Source: Terriglobales bacterium (GTDB taxonomy: Bacteria; Acidobacteriota; Terriglobia; Terriglobales; Acidobacteriaceae). From it: DNA of 54,278 bases. A program made the position numbers and the translations under genes. Positions 26,304 to 34,332 of the stretch are shown piece by piece; positions within the stretch are counted from its first letter, which is position 1; every line of letters begins with the position of its first letter. The notes beneath the pieces were generated by a model. It saw only the letters and a list, made by a program, of their open reading frames with translations. It made no database searches and was not told the origin of the DNA. The stretch is taken from positions 1 through 54,278 of the forward strand of contig DATMXP010000050.1 in NCBI GenBank assembly GCA_035561515.1. Reading direction: 5' to 3'.

Positions 26304-28052
26304 TCAGTTATAGTGAAAAGCAGGTGCTGCCCCCTCGTTCAACGGCAGGACAGCTGACTCTGGATCAGCATATCGGGGTTCGAATCCCTGGGGGGCAGCC
26401 AACAGCATTTCACTAGATAGATCCGAGAAGAGATCTGCCTCTCCCCGAACCTCGAATACGCAGCCGCTTTCCGTTTTCCTGGGCGTCAATACGAAGGCTG
26501 TCAGATGAGCCTGTAGAGCCTGTTTAACTTCGAGCCTATTCCCAAGCAAAAGACGTTCAAACTCGCCGGCACACCCAATAACGAACTTGCGGATCTCCTC
26601 TTCCGAGATGTTGGGCGCCTTAAAGACGGGCCTGTTCAGTCTGTCCTGGATAGCTTCCACCTCCGCTTCGACTTGAGTGAGCCGTGCAAGTAGTGTGGGG
26701 GATCTGTGGTGCCCTTGAGCGGCTATAGCATCGGTGATGTTACGGGCTTCTGTTTGGAGCTTGAGCAATTGTTGTTTGAGCCTAGGTCCGTCGCTTTGGT
26801 TTCTAGAGGCCTGTCGTTCCGCTTCCGCCAGGTCGTGCCTGATCCTTCGGAGGAATACCTCTGTTGCATACTCCAAAGACTCTGGACTAAGCACACGCTT
26901 AATGATGTAGGTTAGCAACTGATCTTCTAGATCGGTGTGTTTGATCGTCTGATCATTTGGGCAAATCCCCTTGTTCTTATGTGCTGGGCAGCCGTATGCA
27001 GCGTAAACGCCACTGCCACAAACAATGACCATGAAGCGGCCGCATATTCCGCACTTCAATAGTCCGCTGAACAGATAGTCGCGCTTGGCCTTCCCGAAGC
27101 CGCCGACTCTCTTGTACCCGTACTTTTCATTGATTCGACTGATGTGCGCTTGCACCGCCTTCCACTGCTCGTCGCTGACGATTCTCAGGTGCGGTGTCGG
27201 TACTCTGATCCACTCACTTTCGGGGCGCATCTCGTACGTCCAAAGGCGAGTCTCGGGATTCAACACTGCCTTTGTTCGGTTCCACACCACCATGCCAATG
27301 TACCGCTCATTTCGGAGCATGTCCCTAATCCCGTTGTGTGTCCATCCCGGATCAAATCCGGTTCGCGGTCTCGGGGGAGGAATGTTCTCCCGATTGAAGA
27401 TCTTCGCGATCTTTGACAGGCTCGCGCGACCACTTCCATACAGATCGAACATTCGTCGGACGACCACGGCCTCGGCTTCGTTCACCTCTTGCTTTACGCC
27501 AATAATTGCCGGCCTGCCGTATTCGCCCATCCTGGAAAGATCCTCGATGGCGATGTTGCGGTAACCATAACAACGACCACCGGCGACAAAGCCTTTCAAG
27601 ACGCGACCTTCTTGGCCTCGATGAACCTTGTCGGCGAGACCAACTAGGTATTGCTCATCCATCATGCCGTTCACGATCAAGAGTTGTCGGAACGTTCGTG
27701 TATCACGGGAGTCGAGCCGCTGGCTGACGAAATAGAGGAACACACCCGCGTGTCTAAGTACTTCGCTGATCCTCAAGACGTCGGTTAGGTTGCGGCCCAG
27801 ACGAGAAGTATCGTCAATGAACAAGTAGTCGAATGGCGGACCTGGTCGCTTCTTTGCGTCGTCGAGCAAGGATGCTAGTGCATCGCGCTGGTTCAGTGTT
27901 GCTCCAGAAACCTCCGAATCTGCCCGTACGAATTCGTCCATCACTGCCCAACCGCGTGCCGCCGCTTCTCGGCGACATTGGTGGACTTGGTCCTCAATCG
28001 ACGTCGGTCGTTGCAAGTCCGACGAGTAGCGCGCATATATTGCCACCCTCAT
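26304..28052 (-). CDS. Large serine recombinase (site-specific integrase)
   Basis: A 582-residue large serine recombinase. The N-terminal catalytic domain has YARYSS with the nucleophile probably Ser10, and DDTSRLGRNLTD near residues 80-91. A recombinase domain follows, then a zinc ribbon (CGICGRF ... GCPAHKNKGIC, about 337-369), then a long coiled coil (about 395-470) and a DNA-binding tail. AAGGAGGGCGAA precedes the ATG at 28052. The last part is unusual: residues about 551-565 are encoded by the attachment core, and the final 17 residues by the chromosomal tRNA-Gln antisense strand and beyond. In an excised circle the frame would instead end with MHCATFLVQS. It most likely catalyses integration of this island. 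Confidence 0.92.
   Translation of the reverse strand: MRVAIYARYSSDLQRPTSIEDQVHQCRREAAARGWAVMDEFVRADSEVSGATLNQRDALASLLDDAKKRPGPPFDYLFIDDTSRLGRNLTDVLRISEVLRHAGVFLYFVSQRLDSRDTRTFRQLLIVNGMMDEQYLVGLADKVHRGQEGRVLKGFVAGGRCYGYRNIAIEDLSRMGEYGRPAIIGVKQEVNEAEAVVVRRMFDLYGSGRASLSKIAKIFNRENIPPPRPRTGFDPGWTHNGIRDMLRNERYIGMVVWNRTKAVLNPETRLWTYEMRPESEWIRVPTPHLRIVSDEQWKAVQAHISRINEKYGYKRVGGFGKAKRDYLFSGLLKCGICGRFMVIVCGSGVYAAYGCPAHKNKGICPNDQTIKHTDLEDQLLTYIIKRVLSPESLEYATEVFLRRIRHDLAEAERQASRNQSDGPRLKQQLLKLQTEARNITDAIAAQGHHRSPTLLARLTQVEAEVEAIQDRLNRPVFKAPNISEEEIRKFVIGCAGEFERLLLGNRLEVKQALQAHLTAFVLTPRKTESGCVFEVRGEADLFSDLSSEMLLAAPQGFEPRYADPESAVLPLNEGAAPAFHYN
26328..26401 (+). tRNA. tRNA-Gln (anticodon CTG), integration target
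   Basis: The acceptor TGCCCCC (26328-26334) pairs with GGGGGCA (26391-26397), followed by discriminator G and an encoded CCA (26399-26401). The anticodon stem GCTGA/TCAGC closes loop CTCTGGA with anticodon CTG, which reads CAG. The T arm is CGGGG-TTCGAAT-CCCTG. The recombinase ORF on the minus strand passes antisense through the whole gene. Its 3' part is duplicated at 45934-45978. Confidence 0.97.
26358..26402 (+). repeat. attL: direct repeat copy 1 within tRNA-Gln
   Basis: This 45-nt copy starts in the anticodon loop and runs through the CCA end plus one base. It is identical to 45934-45978. After one mismatch, six more bases (AGCATT) also match. Confidence 0.9.
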
Positions 28053-28383
28053 TTCGCCCTCCTTGTGTGTGATGTGTGGTTACGCCGGCGCTCGATAACC
28101 GATCTAGGAGGCGAATAACTCCTAACAGGTCCCTGCCCAAGCGAGAAACGTCAGTAAATAAGACGTAGTCAAATGGTCGTGGAACGGACTCGGCCGCTGA
28201 CATCAACTTCTGCAACTGCCTCAGCCGTTCAAGGTTGTTTCCGGGCACACCGCAATCGACATATATCTGCGATTCATCGATCGACAGTCCGAGTTCGCCA
28301 GCTCGCACCCTACAAGCAACGAGTTGGCGCTCGATCGCGGTTCGGTCTTCTTGTGCAGATCGGGCGTAGATTGCCGCTCTCAC
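27994..28383 (-). CDS. Truncated resolvase-domain protein next to the integrase
   Basis: A 129-residue ORF resembling only the N-terminal catalytic domain of a serine recombinase (AAIYARSAQEDRTAIERQL, YVLFTDVSRLGRDLLGVIRLLDRL). In the Y-x-R-x-S pattern, where the integrase has Ser10, this protein has Ala10, with a Ser at 9, so activity is doubtful. After about residue 105 the frame runs through the integrase ribosome-binding site and overlaps its start by 59 nt. GTG start at 28383 with GGAGAGG upstream. It may be a decayed duplicate or a regulatory partner translationally coupled to the integrase. Confidence 0.65.
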   Translation of the reverse strand: MRAAIYARSAQEDRTAIERQLVACRVRAGELGLSIDESQIYVDCGVPGNNLERLRQLQKLMSAAESVPRPFDYVLFTDVSRLGRDLLGVIRLLDRLSSAGVTTHHTQGGRNEGGNICALLVGLATTDVD

Positions 28384-28402
28384 AATTTCCTCTCCTTCAC
28401 TG

Positions 28403-28627
28403 TTATGCCGCTGTGGTTTGTGACTTGTCGTCCGCAGTTTCCGCTCGGGGTTCGACGCTCATGCGTGCGTACGAACGAACGAGCGTCGGACCGATCCAAT
28501 CGTCGATCAGACCTTTGAGCAGGTCGTCTGACAACGTCAGGTTCGCAACGTCGAGATGTACATCGCTTTTTCCTCGTCGTTGCTTCCGGTGATCTGGGCT
28601 GGTAGTCACGGCGGCAGTGGACTGCAT
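28403..28627 (-). CDS. Small protein upstream of the recombinase genes
   Basis: A 74-residue ORF ending 19 nt before the truncated resolvase start and in the same direction. The middle reads LLKGLIDDWIGPTLVRSYARM, a helical segment that looks protein-like and resembles short partner ORFs found beside large serine recombinases. I do not know a defined function. ATG at 28627 without a strong ribosome-binding site. A directionality or accessory factor role is a guess from position only. Confidence 0.5.
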   Translation of the reverse strand: MQSTAAVTTSPDHRKQRRGKSDVHLDVANLTLSDDLLKGLIDDWIGPTLVRSYARMSVEPRAETADDKSQTTAA

Positions 28628-28677
28628 GATAGAGAGTTCGAGACCGATTGCAAGAGGTATTTGCGTGTAAGTGATTG

Positions 28678-28726
28678 ATAATACTAGTGTTATACGATGA
28701 CGAATACGGACTGCATACAGCCGTAT
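28678..28726. promoter_or_regulatory. Two inverted repeats in the divergent control region
   Basis: A near-perfect 16-nt palindrome ATAATACTAGTGTTAT (28678-28693, one mismatched pair) is followed by ATACGG (28704-28709) paired with CCGTAT (28721-28726). They lie between the integrase-side operon (minus) and the RHH gene (plus). Operator function for the RHH protein is inferred. Confidence 0.45.
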
Positions 28727-28838
28727 AGACAGACCCGCACTGCCAGGCGAACAGGTCTTGTCACTATGAGCGTTGGTTAGCTAGCGCCATACTGCGTGGA
28801 AAGCTACTGATGATCGTCCCATCTACATGGAGCACTTA

Positions 28839-29153
28839 ATGGCACAACATCACGAAAACGACATCCTTAAAGCGATAGTCGTAGGGATTAGCCTGCGTCA
28901 GGACGAGGACGACCCTCAGATGGCGGCGTTCCGCCTACCGAAGCAGATTCGCGAGCAACTCCGAGAAGCCGCGTCAGCCCATCACGTGTCGAAGACCGAT
29001 GTCGTCGTGCAATCGCTTAAGGCCATCCTCCCCCAGCTGCTGCGGCCGGCGGATCAGCAGCCGGTTGCTAAGGCCCCGGCGCCTTCGATTGGCATCGGCA
29101 TAAGCGATTTGGAGCTTCTTGAGGAAATTAGGTCGGAGCAAAGGTCGTGGTGA
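28839..29153 (+). CDS. Ribbon-helix-helix-like DNA-binding protein
   Basis: A 104-residue protein whose central part (FRLPKQIREQLREAASAHHVSKTDVVVQSLKAIL) has the strand-helix-helix pattern of CopG/Arc regulators. The N-terminus is acidic and the C-terminus Pro/Ala-rich. The ATG at 28839 is preceded by GGAG at good spacing; an in-frame ATG at 28827 is less likely. It faces away from the integrase operon across a region with palindromes, a typical arrangement for a regulator of element maintenance. Confidence 0.65.
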   Translation: MAQHHENDILKAIVVGISLRQDEDDPQMAAFRLPKQIREQLREAASAHHVSKTDVVVQSLKAILPQLLRPADQQPVAKAPAPSIGIGISDLELLEEIRSEQRSW

Positions 29154-29184
29154 ACCTTGTCCCTAGCGACCCAATAACGACGTG

Positions 29185-30342
29185 CTAAATTGGTTCACTG
29201 TCGGCGTCGTTTGAATCGGCGCTGGCGGGGTCAATCTCAACGAGTTTTAGGTCTTTGCCGTCTCGAACAGCCGTGACGATGACGTCAGTGTCCCAGAGTG
29301 GCCTCACAATGTCGTCCATCATCCCTTCAGGGACGATGATCGTCACCGGCCTGCCCTTCGCTGGTGAGACTTTGATCTGACTTTTGTCAGGGCGAAGAGC
29401 GTCTGCAAATGCAAGTCGGCCTTCGACGCGAACCCGAGGAGGCTCTCCCCCTGGTGTTGGGGGAACCGCTGTCAGCATCTGAAGCGGCACCCTCGATTGA
29501 TCAAGCGTAAGGGCCACTTCCTGCGCTTTGCCTTGTCGCACAGAGGTGAAGCCTACAACCTTGATCTCTTTGCCATCTGGCGCGATGGAGCGTGCAAGCC
29601 CAACGAAATTCGTGTAGTAGGCGGGATCAGGTATTCGCTCGCGCAGCTCCCGCTCCCTAGCCGAATTGAAGATCGAAAAGCACTCGAGCACCTCATCGAC
29701 GACTCGCTCTGCAAAGGACAGGCCCTCAAACTGAATCTGGAGGCTCCTGCCTAACTTGAAGCTGACAGCGAAGCTGGCTGCCCGAGGAACAGAAAGGTAT
29801 ACCTCGAGTTCATCCTTGAACTTCTTGGCCACCGCTCCAGCAGACCGGTATGGTCGCTGCAACTTTCGTTCTGCGGTGCGGTATAGGAGCTTTTCTACGC
29901 TGGATACACGCTGCAAGAACGTATCGGTTCGAGTGATCCCGTAGCCCACATCAGTGCCACTGATTGACATTTGAAACTCGTCGTTCTCAAGCTCGATGCC
30001 CCTCAGACTGAGGTGCCGACGGAAGTAAACCTGTTCGAGCAAATCTCTTAGCTCTTCGGCGATGTCGGAGGTAGGGCGCCCAATCAGGGCGCGGCAAATC
30101 AAATGCTCAGCCAGGGCGTATTCACCAGCATCTAGCGCAATAGTGGCGGCACTTCTATGAAGAATGCTTCGAGTCGGCTCCTGGTCCAAATTGCCTGCAA
30201 CCGAATCGGCAGCTGCCCTTTCCTTTTCGAGAGCAAGCTTCTGAAGTGACATGGATTGTTCCATGTCTCCCCGTTGACGCGCCGCAAGCGCGTCATCCAA
30301 TAGCTGCATCGCCGCTCGATGAAGGTCTTTCGTGTGATTCAC
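29185..30342 (-). CDS. Unknown protein with TPR-like N-terminus (second gene of a two-gene module)
   Basis: This 385-residue protein was not recognised. Residues about 1-110 are helical with a repeat-like pattern (AAMQLLDDALAARQRGDMEQS, then SAATIALDAGEYALAEHLICRAL) resembling TPR-like hairpins. The middle (130-260) is mixed alpha/beta. The C-terminal third (about 265-375) is beta-rich and ends in an acidic tail. No catalytic motif or membrane segment is evident. Its start overlaps the stop of the upstream gene by 4 nt, so the two are coexpressed and perhaps form a complex. A defence or stress role is possible for island cargo but unproven. Confidence 0.7.
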   Translation of the reverse strand: MNHTKDLHRAAMQLLDDALAARQRGDMEQSMSLQKLALEKERAAADSVAGNLDQEPTRSILHRSAATIALDAGEYALAEHLICRALIGRPTSDIAEELRDLLEQVYFRRHLSLRGIELENDEFQMSISGTDVGYGITRTDTFLQRVSSVEKLLYRTAERKLQRPYRSAGAVAKKFKDELEVYLSVPRAASFAVSFKLGRSLQIQFEGLSFAERVVDEVLECFSIFNSARERELRERIPDPAYYTNFVGLARSIAPDGKEIKVVGFTSVRQGKAQEVALTLDQSRVPLQMLTAVPPTPGGEPPRVRVEGRLAFADALRPDKSQIKVSPAKGRPVTIIVPEGMMDDIVRPLWDTDVIVTAVRDGKDLKLVEIDPASADSNDADSEPI

Positions 30343-30875
30343 TTTCCTATAACCACGCGAGCACGCGGCCCGCTGAACTCAACGACAGATACGTACGCCG
30401 GTGTTCCCGTGTGTGAGGAAGCCTTTACCTGCTCCAACTTCTGCTTGACTCTCGTGCCAATAACGGAGCCGTCGCCGTTGAGGATACCTGATGATTCGAA
30501 ACGGGTTTTGTTCTGGAACAGATCGTCATCTTCTTCTCCAAACCAGTAATCGAATCCTGTGCCTTTCCGGGAGCGTTCAACGACCACTTGCCCGGTCTGT
30601 TTACACACAGCAATGATCCCGATACCACAGGCGCCCCATTCGGTTGCTTCTTGTAGATCAGCATACGTTCTGCGCTGCTGATCAGTTACAGCATCCCAGG
30701 TGAGAGTCAAGTTGTCAGCTTGGGACCCGTCTACAACAACGATTACACCGGTGTGGTGGGACTGATCTTCGAGACAAACTGATGCCGCTTCGGCCAGTAC
30801 GCTGCCGTTAGCAGCCGTCAGGCCGGGCATTCCGTCTCGTAATAGGTCTAGATCGAAGCTCGTCTTCGTCTTCAC
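30339..30875 (-). CDS. Unknown protein (first gene of a two-gene module)
   Basis: This 178-residue protein was not recognised. It has a mixed alpha/beta pattern with VIVVVDGSQADNLTLTWD, a Cys-containing core (GACGIGIIAVCKQTGQVVVERSRKG split over about 82-106) and GTGFDYWFGEEDDDLFQNK. The GIGIIAV...VVVERS and GTGFDYW segments suggest a small alpha/beta enzyme or binding domain, but I cannot name a family. The start appears to be GTG at 30875. It is translationally coupled to the 385-residue gene. Confidence 0.68.
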   Translation of the reverse strand: MKTKTSFDLDLLRDGMPGLTAANGSVLAEAASVCLEDQSHHTGVIVVVDGSQADNLTLTWDAVTDQQRRTYADLQEATEWGACGIGIIAVCKQTGQVVVERSRKGTGFDYWFGEEDDDLFQNKTRFESSGILNGDGSVIGTRVKQKLEQVKASSHTGTPAYVSVVEFSGPRARVVIGK

Positions 30876-30963
30876 GCCAGAGCAGTTAGCGGGGGAAGCT
30901 GAAGTTTACTAACACCGAACCACCGCGTCCAGTGAAGGTTTTGCGCTTTGGGAGAATTCACTG

Positions 30964-30980
30964 CAATCCTCGACGGATTG
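30964..30980. promoter_or_regulatory. Inverted repeat just upstream of the secreted-protein gene
   Basis: CAATCC (30964-30969) and GGATTG (30975-30980) are separated by TCGAC and end 16 nt before the ATG at 30997. It could be an operator or a small RNA hairpin near the start codon. Confidence 0.35.
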
Positions 30981-30996
30981 TGATACACACACCATT

Positions 30997-31752
30997 ATGT
31001 CGAACAGCCTACGCCTCCGACGCCTGGTAAATGCGGTAGTCTGCACCACTTTCTTCGCGATCACGCCAATGGCGCTTGCGCAAGCTGATCGCGGTATCTA
31101 CTGCGCTGGCGTTGCAGATGATGGTGGTAATCCGGTCCTGAATGCTCCGTATTCTGGCCTACGTCGGGTTATCACGACGGAGTTGAACGCGGACGGTACA
31201 ACTAAACGGCGTGAAGCAGTTCAAAGTGAGGCTCGTGACGGAAAAGGACGCAAGTTCATTGCGGGCGAACGCTTCTGGACAACGCGCGTCGGCGACAAAG
31301 ATGTTGAGAAGAGCGAGGTACTCGTCCGGATCTTCGATCCCGTTGCTAACACAGATACCACCTGGAGTTCGGGCGACAAACAGGTAAAAGTTGTTCATTG
31401 GCCAAAGGACGATGGCAACAATTCCGGGCGTCAGCCCAATCCCTTTATGAGCGCCTTGACGCGGAACTCCGAGATGGAGAAGCTCGGGACAAAAACCATC
31501 GAAGGAGTCGCGGCCGATGGTGTTCGCCTCACCCGCACTGTGCCAGCTCGTTCCGATCGCGACAGGCCGACTGTTTCCGTCAGCGAATGTTGGTATTCAC
31601 CAGAACTGAAAGTCATGATTCTTGAGACCAACACTGATCCTGCGCGGGGCACTTTCACCAATCAACTGGAGAATGTAAAGGTCGGCGAGCCGGACGTATC
31701 GAAATACCAGCCCCCGGCGAACTATAAGCGCCAAGACGTGAAGGTCCCGTGA
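30997..31752 (+). CDS. Secreted hypothetical protein
   Basis: A 251-residue protein with a signal peptide (about 1-29, ending ALAQA). The mature part is beta-rich: ITTELNADGTTKRREAV, ERFWTTRVGDK, VLVRIFDPVANTDTTW, KVMILETNTDPARG. It resembles periplasmic proteins of unknown function common in acidobacteria, but I know no assigned domain. It overlaps the next gene by 4 nt, so the two form an operon. Confidence 0.7.
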   Translation: MSNSLRLRRLVNAVVCTTFFAITPMALAQADRGIYCAGVADDGGNPVLNAPYSGLRRVITTELNADGTTKRREAVQSEARDGKGRKFIAGERFWTTRVGDKDVEKSEVLVRIFDPVANTDTTWSSGDKQVKVVHWPKDDGNNSGRQPNPFMSALTRNSEMEKLGTKTIEGVAADGVRLTRTVPARSDRDRPTVSVSECWYSPELKVMILETNTDPARGTFTNQLENVKVGEPDVSKYQPPANYKRQDVKVP

Positions 31753-32135
31753 TCACCAAGGACGAAGTAGAGTTCAACCCGCTAACTGAATACCTCAAGA
31801 AAGTGCCAGCGATTACTGGGAACATCGGGACTGGAGCCGATGCAGATGGTTGCTGGTGGGTTAAGTTCACGATTGAGACAGACCATCCTTTGGCTTGGCG
31901 TGTTGTCCAAGAGCTCGGACACGTTCTGAACTACGTTTCGCTGGAAGAGAGGCTCCCAACCGTGTTTAAGCCTGTATCTCCACCACCCTATATGAACGGT
32001 GGCCCAGAGCAGTTTCTGTCGTGGGTTATCGAATGCCGGGAGAAAGAATTCCTTCCGGATCAATGTGCAGAATGGTTGGAGGGGCGCCTGCCAAGACCTG
32101 TGGGTGACTTGAAGCAGTGGGAGCTTGAAGACTGA
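31749..32135 (+). CDS. Hypothetical cytosolic protein
   Basis: A 128-residue Trp-rich, acidic protein (pattern DGCWWVKFTIETDHPLAWRVVQELGHVLNYV). The segments FLSWVIEC and WLEGRLPRPVGDLKQWELED end the protein. No family is recognised. The start is GTG at 31749, overlapping the stop of the secreted-protein gene (GTGA). Confidence 0.65.
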   Translation: MITKDEVEFNPLTEYLKKVPAITGNIGTGADADGCWWVKFTIETDHPLAWRVVQELGHVLNYVSLEERLPTVFKPVSPPPYMNGGPEQFLSWVIECREKEFLPDQCAEWLEGRLPRPVGDLKQWELED

Positions 32136-32170
32136 GGTTCGAGTCCCTTTTCACGCTGGGTGACTCGACC
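32134..32170 (+). other. tRNA T-arm-like relic
   Basis: GAGGTTCGAGTCCCTTTT followed by GGGTGACTCGACC resembles the T-arm and 3' region of a tRNA without the rest of the molecule. A related stretch occurs at 46865-46906. It may mark an older insertion junction inside the island. Confidence 0.3.
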
Positions 32171-32175
32171 GCTAC

Positions 32176-32436
32176 ATGTGTCGCATGATAATCAACATCC
32201 TTCGCCGCCGCGGGCCCCAATCGGTCGCGGAGATTTACTCACGGATCAAGATCGGCTCCCGGGCTTCCGTCTCGCAGTCCCTCGCCCTGTTGCTTAGGGC
32301 CGGCATGGTTTCTGTCCGGCGCCAAGGACGCAACAACATCTATCAGCTCCAGGCGGCACCGTTCCGTGAACTACTCAGTTTTTTCAACGGTTTACATCGA
32401 AGCGCCCGCACAGGTGCTAAACCGTCAACCCATTAG
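32176..32436 (+). CDS. Winged-helix transcriptional regulator (ArsR-like), small
   Basis: An 86-residue protein with the pattern ILRRRGPQSVAEIYSRIKIGSRASVSQSLALLLRAGMVSVRRQGRNNIYQL. This matches a compact winged helix-turn-helix with recognition helix and wing as in ArsR-family repressors. Two ATG starts (32176, 32185) are possible. No metal-binding Cys pair is seen. It precedes the oxidoreductase gene and may regulate it. Confidence 0.6.
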   Translation: MCRMIINILRRRGPQSVAEIYSRIKIGSRASVSQSLALLLRAGMVSVRRQGRNNIYQLQAAPFRELLSFFNGLHRSARTGAKPSTH

Positions 32437-32571
32437 CCTATGCTTACGCGTCTGCGTTGAGCTGCAGACGCACGGGAAGCGAAGCAGTAAAAGCAATCTC
32501 TTGAAATAGGCGCGCCTTTGCGAGAGGCTGTGCCATTCCGATTCGGGTCATCCTGCGTGAGGAGGTGCAGT

Positions 32572-33621
32572 GTGAAGAACACGCGGATTATCGTCACCCA
32601 CTACGGCGGACCTGAGGCACTGCAAGTTGTCGAGGAGGCGTGTCCCGAACCGAAACCTGGCGAGGTTCGCGTCAAGGTGCTGGCGGCTGGCGTGTCCTTG
32701 CCCGACATAATGGTAAGAGAAGGGTTCCATCCCGAGACCCCAGAGGTTCCCTACACGCCAGGATGGGACCTGGTTGGAGTGGTCGACAGCCTCGGCCGGG
32801 GAGTAACCGGCATCGAAATCGGGCAGACTGTGGCGGCGATGCCGATCAGCGGCGCGTATGCGGAGTACGCTTGCCTCCGGCGGCGTGAATTAACGCCGGT
32901 TCCGAGCGGTTTGGATGCTGCCGAAACGGTGAGCCTCATCCTGAACTACATCACGGCATATCAAATGATGCATCGTTCGGTGAAGGTCAAACCAGGACAG
33001 TCGGTGCTAATTCATGGAGCGGCAGGCGGAGTGGGATCAGCACTGCTGCAGCTTGGACGGTTGTCCGAACTGAAGATGTACGGGACGTGTTCATCGAAGA
33101 ACGCATCCGTTGTGTCCGACATGGGCGCGACCCCAATTGATTACAAGCAGCAGGATTTCGTGAAGGAAATCCGAAGCCTTACAAGTGAGGGCGTCGATAT
33201 CGTCTTTGACGGGATCGGAGGCAGCCACGTGTGGCGTTCGCGCGAGGCTCTTCGGAATGGCGGTAAAGTAGTGGTTTATGGCTTCACGTCCTCTCTCGAT
33301 CGTGGGCGGCTTGCTTCGGGTCCTCCAGGAGGGCGTCATCAATTTCGTGAAGCCGCCAAGCTCGGACTCGATGTTTTCCGGAGCTGGGTTCGCCCAGGGC
33401 GCAAGCGGATGGTGCCGTACAGCATCCAAACGCTAAAACGCCTTAGGCCTTCGTGGTTCCGACAGGACCTCCTTTTCCTGCTGTACCTACTTCAGCAGCA
33501 AAAGATCAAACCGTTGATCAGTCAGCGCCTTGATTTACGCGACGCGAGGAAGGCACAAGAGATACTTGGAAGTGGAGGGGTAACGGGTAAGATTGTGCTC
33601 GTCCCATTGACTACCCCGTAG
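32572..33621 (+). CDS. Zinc-independent quinone oxidoreductase-like MDR protein
   Basis: A 349-residue NADPH-dependent medium-chain reductase of the QOR group. It lacks the catalytic and structural zinc cysteines. The cofactor motif HGAAGGVGSALLQLG lies near residue 145-160. The N-terminal ITHYGGPEALQVVE-like start and GWDLVGVVDSLG also fit. The GTG start at 32572 has GAGGAGG 7-9 nt upstream, which rules out the longer in-frame ORF from 32518. The substrate could be a quinone or an enone-type electrophile. Oxidative-stress protection would fit the rest of the cargo. Confidence 0.88.
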   Translation: MKNTRIIVTHYGGPEALQVVEEACPEPKPGEVRVKVLAAGVSLPDIMVREGFHPETPEVPYTPGWDLVGVVDSLGRGVTGIEIGQTVAAMPISGAYAEYACLRRRELTPVPSGLDAAETVSLILNYITAYQMMHRSVKVKPGQSVLIHGAAGGVGSALLQLGRLSELKMYGTCSSKNASVVSDMGATPIDYKQQDFVKEIRSLTSEGVDIVFDGIGGSHVWRSREALRNGGKVVVYGFTSSLDRGRLASGPPGGRHQFREAAKLGLDVFRSWVRPGRKRMVPYSIQTLKRLRPSWFRQDLLFLLYLLQQQKIKPLISQRLDLRDARKAQEILGSGGVTGKIVLVPLTTP

Positions 33622-33663
33622 CATCATCATCGCTTGTGGGTAAGGGACGCGAAGCTAGGAGCG

Positions 33664-34218
33664 CTATCGCTGTTGCACGGGCAACAGCAAGTCTTCCAAG
33701 AAATAGGCCGACAGTTCTGTCCTGCTGCGGACACCTGACTTGCGGTATACCCCGAGTGCCTGCTGTCGAATAGTCGTTTCAGTTGTGGATCTGATTCCGG
33801 CGATCTCTTTATGACTGAGGCCTTTCAAGATCAGCAAGCCGACTTCGCGCTCGGCGGGGGTCAGCCCCCAACGGACGAACTGTTTCTCGATCGCTTCTCC
33901 GAGACCCTTCAGAGCTTCGGCAGCTTCCTCTCGGTAGCGTTGTGCCTCCCGACGTGCCGCCTCAATATCAATGGTTAGTTCGGTTGCTCGCCGGCTAGCA
34001 ATCCGAAAGCGACGCCAGAGAGTAGCCACTCCACCGATTGCCAGGGCCATCACCAGCCCCTCGACTGCAACGTGACGAAATTGGGTGCCTGACCGGTAAT
34101 CTGCCACGATGTCAAATCCGATCAGGACAGCGATTGCTCCGAACAGAATCGCCGCAAACCCCGTCGGCCCTAATCCTACGTTCGTATGATCACGCTCTGT
34201 AACGTCACTATTTTTCAT
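33664..34218 (-). CDS. Membrane-anchored LuxR-type regulator
   Basis: A 184-residue protein with two transmembrane helices (about 19-41 and 49-66), then a coiled-coil linker (75-112) and a C-terminal LuxR/GerE helix-turn-helix (LTPAEREVGLLILKGLSHKEIAGIRSTTETTIRQ, about 118-150). This layout suggests direct sensing at the membrane with DNA-binding output. It is divergent from the stress-type cargo genes starting at 34333, with a 114-nt shared control region, so it is a candidate regulator of that run. Confidence 0.82.
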   Translation of the reverse strand: MKNSDVTERDHTNVGLGPTGFAAILFGAIAVLIGFDIVADYRSGTQFRHVAVEGLVMALAIGGVATLWRRFRIASRRATELTIDIEAARREAQRYREEAAEALKGLGEAIEKQFVRWGLTPAEREVGLLILKGLSHKEIAGIRSTTETTIRQQALGVYRKSGVRSRTELSAYFLEDLLLPVQQR

Positions 34219-34332
34219 GTATTTAGGCCTTCATTCATACGTGCGATGACAAGTGCGTGCGTAAGCGGTATCTGAACAGCATCGCAGCGTCGTCCTTTCG
34301 GTACGGCGCAATTTAGAACGAGGAGACTTACC

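Noticed and set aside
27994..28052. A frameshifted continuous fusion of the truncated resolvase and integrase
   Set aside because: The integrase has its own strong ribosome-binding site and complete N-terminus, and the truncated protein has a separate start; they are two tandem genes.
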